Assembly: GCA_018398765.1 (NCBI GenBank)
Contig: JAHBMJ010000589.1
Location: forward strand, 1 to 22,500
DNA length: 22,500 nt
Reading direction: 5' to 3'
From: Chromera velia
Taxonomy: Eukaryota; Sar; Chromeraceae
In this document: positions 1 to 10,328 of the stretch, one piece after another
How the letters are laid out: the number at the start of each line of letters is the position of its first letter
Position numbering within the stretch: position 1 is the stretch's first letter
Made by a program: the position numbers and the translations under genes
Notes under the pieces: generated by a model
What the model was told of the DNA's origin: nothing
Databases searched by the model: none
Seen by the model: the letters and a program-made list of their open reading frames with translations, nothing else

Positions 1-626
1 GGACGAAGGGCTTCAAAAGAGTGAAAGGGTTCGCAGAAGACGGCGAAAGTAGAAAGACTTGAAGAAGCGAAAGTGGTAACTTCTTCCTCGCCTTGAATGA
101 CTTAAATAAATTATTAAACTTCTGAGCGGAGAGTTCCTGATGATTTACTTCCTTTTGGCGTTTCTTGACTGTTTATGCATGATGATGATGATGACTAGGA
201 TGATGATGTGGGGTTGGGTCCTATAGATCCAGCAATTAATGTTTAAATTAAATAGCTTCTTTTGATATTTGAATGATGTTTCTTTCATCATTGTGGAATA
301 AGTGGTAAGTTATAAGTGATTTATTGGTGTTCTAATACAGTTCTATTATTGTAAACCGTTTTAATTGTCTTGTAGATTGTCGACCCAGTCTGCATGAGCT
401 TTATTATTTTTCAATAACATTATACTAAGCTGATTAGATTTGTATAATATTTTATGATCATTTGTATACAAAAAATCAGAATCATCATCAAATATTTTAG
501 AATCACACCCCTTCCCCCCCAATATCCCCCTAATTTTTTTTATAGAATAGGAGGTGTTCCGGGGCTCAGGATTCTTCCACTTCAGACTTGGAAGTGGTTT
601 AGACGTCCCCCTCCTAAAAATCTTGG
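1..626. other. AT-rich intergenic DNA, no gene seen
   Basis: No convincing coding region is visible. A short imperfect GATGAT tract lies near 180-207, and the rest is AT-rich. The only open frame of note (454-660) is short, partly homopolymeric and runs into the inverted-repeat element that follows. Confidence 0.6.
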
Positions 627-1142
627 GAAGTGTATAGTGACCAGATTTGATTTGATTTGATTTAATTTAATTTAATTTGAAGTAGGGCTTAACCTCAAAT
701 CAAATATTAGGCCTGACAAACTTTAGCATGATAGGGCCTATTAAATCTGATCAAATCTACTTCAAATCTGACCCTTTAACCTCAAATCTTCCATCGAGGT
801 CAACTTGAATCCGTCATCCAGTCTCTTAAATGAGTCTTCGTACTGCACTTTTTTGTGTATAAAAAAAAAAGATCATAAAAAGATTTTTTCATCCGTTTTA
901 GGTACATGAATATAAACGCTCAAAAGCTACTAGTTTTTAATGATTTTCTTGTCTCTAGAGCTTTCTAGGATTTGCTACTAGATTTGCTAGTGGTGTCGAC
1001 TGTGTTATGTCGTCTTTAGTGTCGAGAAAGTGACCTCTAGACTTCAACCTCAAATCTACTCAGATTTGAGCTTGAAGCTCAAATCAAATCAAATTAAATC
1101 AAATCAAATCCTATCAAATCAAATCTGGTCACTAGAAGTGTA
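627..1142. mobile_element. hAT-type MITE (500 bp) with 8-bp target duplication
   Basis: The element proper is 635-1134. Its left end reads TAGTGACCAGATTTGATTTG and its right end is the exact inverted complement over about 22 bases, continuing as imperfect AAATC/GATTT repeats on both sides. It is flanked directly by the 8-bp repeat GAAGTGTA (627-634 and 1135-1142). An 8-bp duplication plus ends beginning TAGTG fits the hAT superfamily, whose ends usually begin with a pyrimidine, then A, and have G at position 5. There is no transposase-sized open frame inside, so it would be a non-autonomous element. The perfect duplication suggests a fairly recent insertion. Confidence 0.85.
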
Positions 1143-2044
1143 TTTGTATTTAAAAAGTAAAAGGCTATGTAAAAGGTCTCAGAAACATTTCAGAAACTAG
1201 CTTAGAAAGGTCCTACCAGTGGTTAGCCCTTCAAAGTTTAGCATAAAAAGTGAAAGAAAACACATTTTTAGCATATATATGTATATGATGTAAAACTTTG
1301 TAGTAAGTTGGTTACCAGAATTCTTGGGGGAATGACAACCTCCAACATTTGTTTTAGAATGACGCTAGGCATGCAGACTTCACCCTCCATGCAACACTTC
1401 TCTTCAGCGATCCTTTACAAAACGGACACTGTGACACACTTTTTTCTTCTAATGGTACTCTTTCGTTTTTCTGGTCTCCTTCTCTTTCGGGAACACTTCC
1501 TTCGGTTGCTGTCATTGAGCGTTCTGTCCCCTACTCTGCATACTGCTCTACTTCTGTGGATTGTTCTCGGTACCTCTTTTCCATATATAGTGAGAGCACC
1601 TGTCCCACTGGCAGCTTCCGTTTTTTTATCTTCATTCCTTCTCTTGGTCTTTCTTCTGATGTGTTTTCAAAGAGTGCGAGCTGCAAGCCTTTTCCGTTTG
1701 CCTTAGTTCGATGAATGGCTGCCATGTGTACCTCCTTTGTCCTTTTTCTTTTTCTGGGGTCTCTTTGCTTTGTTTTTCTTTCAATTCTCCACTCGAACAT
1801 CTCTTTCTGTCTTCCCTTTATATATTTCTATCTTCCCTTCTTTCATACACTGAATGAGTTTCGACCTCCTATCGCCTGCCTGCCAGCTTCTCTCTCAAAA
1901 ATGAGTAAGCTCTCTCGCTGTGTCATGCATCTCTTCAAATGAAGGAAAATTTAAAGTTTCCAGTAGCCTGATTGATTCTGGACTCATCAATCGCTGGAGT
2001 GTCGAAACTTGAACAATCATGTTCTGCCATAACGCTGGGCAGCA
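1143..2044. other. Intergenic / probable 3' flank of the LRR gene
   Basis: Open frames occur on both strands (1308-1706 plus, 1531-1800 minus), but none has a recognisable domain, and the plus-strand one starts on TTG. The minus-strand frame is highly charged and could be 3' untranslated sequence or an unrecognised downstream exon of the minus-strand LRR gene. I found no splice join that would require it. Confidence 0.4.
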
Positions 2045-2946
2045 TCAGAGAAGCATTCTGTTTTGAATGTCTGGCCAAGGAAGGCTCTTTGCTCCCGCTT
2101 TGCACTGCAGGGAAGCTTGCATCGCATCTCCCCTCTCTCTGGAAATCCCCCCTCTCGAGCGTAACGACAGCTTTCGGATGGAAGGGAACGCACACAAAAA
2201 GTCCACAGAGGCCGACCACACCCTTTCACAGTCAGAGCCTTCCAAATCGTTATGATCCAACGACAGCGTCCTCAAACACGAGGCTGATACGGGCATAGAC
2301 GAAGAAGGAGAAGCAGAGCAGGGCGACCCTTCTGCGTCTCCCTCCTCATCTGCTCCGAGTCCTCTCTGAACAACAAATTCCAAAGCCGCGCAGAGTCCCC
2401 GAGCAGTACAAGAGTTATCCGAAAGGTCAAGCAACTTCAGTCCTCTCCCCGAGCTTCCTTCAGAAGCACACCCTCTCACGACAGGATCTCCACTCCCCCC
2501 TCCTGCCCCTGCAGATGCTGAGGCGACCCCTCCCTGCTGATGAGACAGGGGAGACGCCAACCACTCGGCGATGAGCATCAGCCCTCCGTTTCCCATTTCG
2601 TTTCCACCGAGGAAAAGCTCCTCGAGACTGTCACCTGCCCTCTTCAGAACGTCCCTGCATCAGGCCATTGGAGTGGGCAGCTTCTGATGTGTGGACTCAC
2701 TTGAATGCGTGATCAGACTTGATCATGAAGAGGAATTCCGGACAGCGAGCAGTGCTCCCTCCTTCTCTTCATCCTACAGGTAATCCAAAGGAAAGCGTGC
2801 AGTGAACAGGAAGGCAGGCAGAAAGACAAGCAAGGAACCGATCGACGACTGACCACACGATGCATCTTGCGCCGTCCTCATTCAGTCCGCTTCCTCTGAG
2901 GGAGAGGCTTTGCAGGGAGGAGCAGACACCGAGGGCCTGCAGGGCG

Positions 2947-2984
<38 letters not shown>

Positions 2985-3031
2985 CCCCACATCCGCACAT
3001 CCCCACATACCCACACACATACCCTCACACA

Positions 3032-3091
<60 letters not shown>

Positions 3092-6000
3092 CGGGGACAC
3101 GGACACACGGACGCATCGAGCAGTGAGATTGTCGCTTTCACTGGATTGATTCTGCCGGGAGCAAGGGGTCTCTCTCACGTATGCAAACCAGATCGAAAAT
3201 GCCGGATATCCTTGGGAAAAGTGCTATGCCATCATTTCTTGTCTTGTCACAATCAGGTGGGACAATCGCACAAGAAATTGTTTTTTTCGTTTTCTTTGTG
3301 CTCAAGTTTTTTGCCAGGCCCGTTTTTTATGTGGGGGTAATCAAAAATGAACACGGAGACACATCACTTGGCGGTCTAAATAAAGAGTTCAGACAGCTGA
3401 AAGAACAACGCAAACTGACGTACAGGCACACGGACCTGACAAAGTGCTGCTGTAGCCTTTTCACTCAGTGCATTTCTTGCAAGGCTGAGCGAGGTCAGTG
3501 AGCACTGCATCCAATTATGAAGGGGGAAAGAAGACGATTGATTCAGAGACAAGGGAGAAGGGATGTAACAGAGGAACACGCTTTTCACAAGAGAGAGACT
3601 GAGAGGTCAGACAGCCAAAGGTCGAAAAAGGCACATCTTCCGCTTTACGAGAGGCGGAAAGCCGCCCAACCGAAGAGCCCCTTCCCACCCCCCTGCATGC
3701 CTTCCCCCCCTCCTGCCTGCCGTCTGTCAGTGCCGTGTTGGCCCACCCGACTGCTCACTTCTCTGATTCCCTCAGCCACGCAAAGAACGGATTTCCCCGT
3801 AAACAGAGGAGGGTTGCCGTCAAGAAACAACATTCTGAAGGAAGAGGAATAGCAGAAGGATGAAGAAAGGAAAAACACGAGAACACAGACATGAGGATAT
3901 TCCTGACTAGCTAGTCTGTACGGGAATACGATCCAGAGCCGAAAAAAGAAAAGGGTCAGTCACAGGAAAAGAAGCCCGTTCTCTCTCGATTCTTCTGCAA
4001 AGTTTTCTTTCCAGGACGAGAGAATCACAGAAACAAAAGCGAAATAAAGAAATAGAGCGAGCTTTGGTACCAAGGACTGTCTTTATTTGGCTTTGCATAC
4101 CGAACCTTTACAACAACCCTTCTTTTCCCTTGTCTTAATTCATGTTGCCATCAAGCAAAACGCCGAACAGAACACGAGAGTACAGAACAGCACCGAAAAT
4201 CGAAAGGCTGCGCACCTCACTTGGCTCTTCCCCTTGCTGCCCGACAACCCCAGGAGTCTCTTTACTGTCTCCCCGCTTCGTGCAGTCAGAGAGCAGTTAC
4301 CCAGAAACAGAGACTCTAGACACGGAGACACCGAAAGAGACCCATCTGGTGACGCTCTCTCAAGGGAACTCACTAAGAGACCCAGACCCGAGTCGCCTAT
4401 GGGGTTGTGGGAGAGGTCAAGTTTCTTCAGATACCCGCCTGGAGAGGAGGACAGATAGGAGGCCAGGGAGGCAGCCCCCTTCTCTCTGATTCCATTCAAA
4501 CGAAGAAGCAAGGTCTCCAACCTCATCCCTCCTTCGTGCTCCTCTGCCAACCCAGATTGCACACCACTACAGACACAGTCCCTCCCTCCTCCTCCCTCTT
4601 TTTGAGGACACCTGGTCACGCTGTTTCGTTCTAGTGCCTCAACGAGTCTCGAAACTCCCGCATCTCCAAGCCTGTTTCTCCTCACAGAAAGCTCCCTGAG
4701 GGAAGAAGGGAATTGAAGCAGCCAGAGCGGACCGGGAGAAACGATTGATGACACAGACTGAAAGAACGACAAGCCGATGTTCTCTTGTCCCTCTTCTTCC
4801 TCTACATGGTCTCCCGGCCCCCCTCCCCTCCTTCCTCCCATCCCGTGTCTGCCTCCCGACGGGCCTCTCCCTCTCCTCTGTCCCCGTCTCCCGTTTTCCC
4901 CTCGCCCCCGTCTCCCTCTACCCCTCGAACGGTCCCCTCTGGACCCCGGCCTCTCAGTGGGCCCTCTCCTCTCATCAGGGGCCCCGGCATCATCCAGAGG
5001 GGCCCCAGCATCCTCCCACGGCACACCAGGGGCGGGTGGAGGCTGAATGGAACGCCCTGTGCCATGCAGAAGGGCATCCGCCATGGCTTTGGCCATCAGC
5101 GTCTCTCGCCCCACCCCTGCTGTCTCTCTCAGAAACTTTCCCATCAAATTTTGCAAAGATGAATTACTTCCCGACTGACTCGCCCCATCAGAGGTAGAAC
5201 TGGAAGCCATTCTGCTTCCTCCTTCCCTGTCTGCCCTCCCCTGTCTCTCGACTGACCCCGACTGAAAAGAAAGAGCCGTTTCCCCCACCCACCTCGTACT
5301 TGCACAATCTAGAGCGAGGGAGAATTGTAGCTCGTTGTTGTCGAGGACCAGTTTCCTCACACCAGAGGTCGGAGAGGATCTCTGTCTCTGGTCTGACAGG
5401 ACACTGCCTGCCGCGAGGATCAGAGCCGCATCTCTGATGGCAGTACCGCAGAGCACCAGTTGACGTAAGGACGGTGCCGATGCCAAAGAAGCCACCAGTG
5501 GGATTGCTGTCATTGTACTGATACAGGTTTCAGAAATTGAAAATTCTTCGAGAGAAGAAAGCTGAGGAATAATCTCACAAACCTTTAACAACGTCTCCGG
5601 GTCTTGGAGAAATGATGCTCTGGTTAGAGAGAGAGAACACACGGAAGAGGAAGAGGCAGAGAGCAGGGAAGACCATATCAGAGAACTCACGGGACCGTTT
5701 AGAGACAGAGTGCGAATGCTACAAGTCTCTAAACAAAAAGACCGAAGAAGGTCATCGGTCCCGTTCCTTGACTGGCCAACCGAGCTGGAATCCTTTTGTC
5801 CCCCTCGAGACGCCGTCCCTGTGTCTTCCTGCACTCCCTCTTGTTTGTTTCCGGACCCGATCTCCGTCTCTCCCTCTCCCTCCCTGCAAGCAGCTGACGG
5901 ACGGGGCTGGAGGGACTCTCGTCTGCACGCTCACGCACCAGCACAGGGCACCAATGCACACACAGGGGCATGCAAATGGAGGGGAGGAGGGCTAGAGAGA

Positions 6001-6494
6001 GATGAGAGGGAACAGTGAGGGATCGACGTTAAAATTCGGCATCGACTCGCAGGCCCTCACATTTCCTTCAGAAGCGCGGCACTGAAAGCCTCAGAAGAAG
6101 CGGGGAACGGGACACGGAGACATGTGGTCTCATTTTCTCTGTCAATCCTCAGTGGATCCGGGGTAGAACGATCCAAAAGTCTCCTTCCTTTCTTGTGCAC
6201 GCGCTCGTGAGGCAGACTGGCTTGCAACATCACTGACCTGATTAACCGCACGACTTCCTTCTCTGTTACGTGGACAGACAAGACTGCACGAGGATTTAGC
6301 CTCTCTAGAGTTTGGGGGTTCTTGACGAGCCCCTCGGTAAGATTGGGGACGGTGAGCAGACCGCGCTCTCCGGAGACGGCGCTACGAAGCTCCCAGTTGC
6401 ACACCAGAAGTGCAAACACAGACCTCGCGGGTAAATGCTGCAGGACAGGCTCTAGGGGAATGCAGCAGAGGTCAACCAGCTCCGGACAGGACAT
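2045..6494 (-). CDS. F-box-like leucine-rich-repeat protein with Arg/Gly-rich insert (5 exons)
   Basis: Exons on the minus strand are 6494-6061, 5883-4221, 3504-3436, 2936-2854 and 2654-2045. All introns are GT-AG (donors GTGAGG, GTGAGG, GTCCGT, GTCAGT; every acceptor ends GCAG), and the exons sum to 953 codons with no frame break, giving 952 residues. Residues about 1-45 (PLEPVLQHLPARSVFALLVC) resemble an F-box, the domain that docks substrate receptors to SCF ubiquitin ligases. About 15 ribonuclease-inhibitor-type repeats follow (for example LKKLDLSHNPIGDSGLGLL and LEELFLGGNEMGNGGL), interrupted at roughly residues 450-500 by an Arg/Gly-rich stretch typical of RNA-binding or methylated segments. 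The ATG at 6494 is the first in frame; a longer reading to 6578 would need GTG. Substrate and pathway are unknown. The F-box call is tentative; the LRR call is firm. Confidence 0.85.
2949..3090. repeat. Compound microsatellite (AC)n-(GCAC)n-(AC)n-(AG)n in an LRR-gene intron
   Basis: An uninterrupted (AC) run at about 2949-2982 is followed by degenerate CCCACAT units, GCAC units, a second (AC) run and (AG)n to 3090. It sits in the third intron of the minus-strand LRR gene. In the gene's sense it is a (GT)n tract ending only about a dozen bases before the acceptor at 2938-2937. Confidence 0.95.
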
Positions 6495-7070
6495 GATGGA
6501 TCTCCGCAAAGGACAGACAGGGAACAAGGAGCCATGCACGCCGCGCGTTTCGATCGAATTTCGGCACACCGTCTCCACACACAGAAATCCACTCTCAGTG
6601 AGTCCCGCACGAGAAAGGCGCTCACGATCAAGTTCACGCGGTTGGGTTGGATGGAATGGCGATATGATGTCAATCTATAGAGCCACAGGTTTCCGTTCGT
6701 TGGAGCGCGGTCGAACAGCAGTGAAGCCATACGATCGACGGAATTAAGTACACCCCGCGGCGCGCCGCGGGGGCAATTAACGTCGGGGGGCACGCCGCCG
6801 CCGCCGCGGAGCTGTGTTGTTTGGGTACATGCATACAGAATTTAAAAATCATGCATGCTATTTAAAGATCGTGGCCGGATCTCACAATTGAACCGTGTGA
6901 AGCTTTGTTTCGTACTCAGCAGAGTCGCATCGTTCTATAGATAGTACAAGGTGGCACTCATGGAAAGGATTACATCACCGGACGTGAACCAGTGAAGGAA
7001 GCTTGGAGCTATGGGAGTGCATGTGCGATCGCACTGTATGGTCTCAGACTGAATCGGTCCGCATGCATGG
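6495..7070. promoter_or_regulatory. Shared divergent upstream region of the LRR and coiled-coil genes
   Basis: The start codons of the two divergent intron-containing genes lie 576 bp apart, so this stretch must hold both 5' ends. It contains a perfect 20-bp palindrome at 6753-6772 (CCCCGCGGCGCGCCGCGGGG), a CCG run at about 6793-6808, and TGCATGC-type palindromes at about 6851-6858 and 7062-7068, the last directly before the plus-strand ATG. No convincing TATA box is seen. The promoter role is inferred from gene orientation. Confidence 0.5.
6753..6772. repeat. Perfect 20-bp GC palindrome
   Basis: CCCCGCGGCGCGCCGCGGGG is exactly self-complementary. The same CCGCGG-centred composition recurs in the hairpin cluster at 17287-17652. 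AATTAA occurs on each side (about 6742-6747 and 6775-6780), which could be chance or a trace of insertion. Confidence 0.8.
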
Positions 7071-9225
7071 ATGATGGCCGGCTCCACACAGACGAACATG
7101 CAAGCAGCCCAGATGACCGATGATGGGGACAGAAGGCAACATATGGGGGTCAACATGGTGGTCAGAACAGAAACAGAGGGAGAGGGGGAAGAGTCCCTCC
7201 CCTCCCGTGCGGAAAGGATTGAGCGTCTCGTTTCCAAACTGGCGGTTGTTCACTCTCTGTTGCCGGCTACACAGACGGGAGGGGTGGAGGAAGAGGACGT
7301 TGAGGAGGTGCTGCAGGTATTGCGCCTCTCTGCAGTGCCTCTACGAGAAGAGGAAGATACCAGAGGGATGATTTCCTGGTCTGAACCTCCGCAGAGGAGA
7401 GGGATGGAAGCATCCTCTTCTCAAGCGTTCGCACTGGACAGCTGTGGGGATACGCAGGTAGACGGAGAGATGGTGGAGGTGAGTTTTTCAAAGAGTTGGA
7501 CAGACACAGCAGCAGTGGTGTCGGACCAACTCCACCCACGGACTCGAGCCAAAACTGTTGCAGTTGCTGCTGTCCAAAGCAAAGACTCTCAATCCTCTTC
7601 TTCGTCATCGTCCTCCTCCGCTCCTTCCACGGTACCCACTGCAGCCTCAGAAGGGGACGCCAGAGAACCTGACCTCCTGCATGCGTTTTCTTCAAAGCAG
7701 AAGAAAAGGCAACTGGGAAAAGGAAAAGCGGTGGACCCACATGACAGAATTTTGCATTTGGATCACAAGGTCCCTCCAGTTCCACTTGACGTGCCAGTCT
7801 TCATGGTCACCGGACTTACCCCTCAAGTGCGGGGCCGCTCCCCTCAAGGTCCTTCATCCAACCCTCCTTCTGCTTCTGCTTCCGCGTCAGACCCAAAGAA
7901 GAAAGCAAACTCCCTTTCTTCTGCCCCAAATCCGTTTGCAAATCCCAAAAGTTTTACCGGGGCTTCAGTTCCCCCTCCTCCTTCTCTGTCCCCCTCGACA
8001 TCGCCATCTCGCCGTGTGTCTTTTCGTCAGACGGAATCAAGTAAATCTACGGCACCTCCTGTCAGAAAGGAGGGCGATTCGCAGTCCCCAAACGCGCAAC
8101 AACTTCAGAAAAAGAGTGCTCCTGCACTTCTTTCAAAACAAACACTCCCTTCCTCTCCCTCCCCATCTCCGACTCCCTCTCCCAGCGTCTCGAGAGCCCA
8201 AACACCACAACCGAAGCACAGGCAAACAACAAGGACGGCCTCCCCCTCCCCTTCCCCCCCTCCCACCGCATCACAAAAGCCAGCTGCATCTCCAGCAAGG
8301 CCAAAGCCAAAACCCACAGCCCCCTCCCCCCCCCCAAACGACGAGTCATCCCTCCCCTATGCCAAAAGACCTTTGCGTATACCCTCCTCGACCTCCCCTC
8401 CCACTCACCATTCCACAAAAGAACAAAAGCAAAACCAAAAGCAAAAGGAGCTCGAGGAGGAAGAGTGGCAGGATGAAGAGGAGTCAGTGATCTCTCGGCA
8501 GAATCACCAAAGAGAAACGTCAAAAAGCCAAAAACGAGGAAGAGAAAAAACAACTCTGAATGTCCAAACACGACAAATCGAAACCATTTCGCTTTCCGGG
8601 GCCAAATCCTCTTCATCCTTTGCGCCTTCTCCTGTTGTCTACAGCTCCACTCCCCTTGTATTTGTTCCCCCCTCCTCCCTGTCTCAAACCGAATGGGCCT
8701 CCGCTCTGACCACCTTGAACGGAAAAGGTCAAGAAAGCGTGTCTAGACAGAGAGAGAAGGGAGGAGAGGTCTCGCCAATGTCCATTTCGCCTCTTGTGAT
8801 TGATGGTTGCGAGGCGCTACGCAGGTACGTCCGTTGTATTTTCAAATTTGTGAAACAAGGGTTGCATCGGACGTTTGGATGATCGAATCGGGCGTTTTGT
8901 GGAGGTGGTTTGAGGATCTCTCTTTCTCTATGGCGGTGTTCAGTGCGACTCTGAGCTTTTTCTCATCGTGTTTCCTCTTCTCTTTTCCCTGTCGGATTCT
9001 CTCTGCATCCATCATGCATTGAATGGTCGTGCTCCTGTTGCTCTACAGCAGATGGACTTGAACGCGCAGTCTGTTGCACCTTGCAGAAGGCTCATTCGAG
9101 GGGAACAACAAAAGAACATTCTTGATGCCTTCCTCAGCCCCTTCTCTGACTCCATACCTGTTGCCTCGGATTGACGTCTCTTCCGCTCCCCATCCTCTCA
9201 TTTCACTGTTGTGTCTATGTATACA

Positions 9226-9270
<45 letters not shown>

Positions 9271-10268
9271 CACTGATGTACAGGGAGAGCGACGCTGCGG
9301 CTTCGAAAATCGAGTCCCTAGAGGCCGAAAATGAGACGGTCGGTCGGTTGGCATAGCTCCCCGCGCTTAACTCTGCGTGTAGAGAAAAAGAAATTGAGAA
9401 GTTGATGTGTCTGATCGAAAAGGCAACACGAGTGAGTACTTTGAGAGAACGGGAAGAGGGACACGGTGCTTCTTTTGAAATGTCTGAAGACCAGATTCTT
9501 CCTTTCCCGCCGTTTTGTTTTGTAACCTGCCGCCCACCCCTCCCCGTCTACATCCTTTCGGGTGTCTCAAATTAAGTAAATGGCTCCATGCGTTTGCTAT
9601 TGCAGCTCCGAGCGGCCCTTGCTGAAAGGGAAGAGCAGCTCCGATCTCTCTGTATGACGGTGAGTTTGTTTTTTTCCTCACTCCTCTTTCCCCCGACGAG
9701 TAAACTCTTGTGACTGTATTTGTGATGAATGGCTTTCTGCTCCAGGGTTTTCCCTCTGCTCATTCTGCCGTCTTGTGAATTTTTCGTCGTTGTCTTGCTC
9801 TGAGATCTAAAAGAGAAATGAAGCTGGCTAAGAATAACAATATCCACGCAACATCTTTTCCAGCCTTTTCCTTCTCCCTGTCTTTGTTCGAGCACTTACA
9901 GGCCCGTTGTATTCAAATCCATTCTTCTCAGTTGGTGTCGTCGAAGGAAGTGCTTCTGCTGAAACAACAAAAACTTCAATTTCGCAGCTATTTTTCTTTT
10001 CTAAAAACAGACTGGACACGCTTTTGTGTCCAACGTACACACGACAGAGACATCGGTTTCTCGTTCTGAAACCTTCTTGATTCAACCTCCTGCCTGCAGG
10101 CACACACATCTGACAGGGAGGCTCTCTCTAGAGAGGCATCAAAGACCGCACAGGTTCGTGAGGCTAGCAGTCAGTTACAGACTCAGGAAGGCACGCGTGA
10201 TCCCGCATCTAGATGAACACATGCATCGACTTAAAAGGGGCTCTTACCTACACACACCTACACACATA

Positions 10269-10328
<60 letters not shown>

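Noticed and set aside
2769-3178. Open frames through the (AC)n/(AG)n tract
   Set aside because: Microsatellites rarely contain stops, so these frames are artefacts; only 2854-2936 on the minus strand is taken as an exon.
4745-5197. Plus-strand open frames of 89-150 codons opposite the LRR gene
   Set aside because: They are antisense reflections of the Arg/Gly-rich insert and have no domain of their own.
7558-8490. 310-codon plus-strand open frame overlapping the first exon of the coiled-coil gene
   Set aside because: It is a shifted reading of Ser/Pro/Lys-rich low-complexity sequence; the frame from 7071 is longer and joins the coiled-coil exons.
9339-9356. An 18-nt GT-AG intron removing the TAG
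   Set aside because: In frame, but introns this short are known only from a few special genomes, and simpler splice choices explain the stop.
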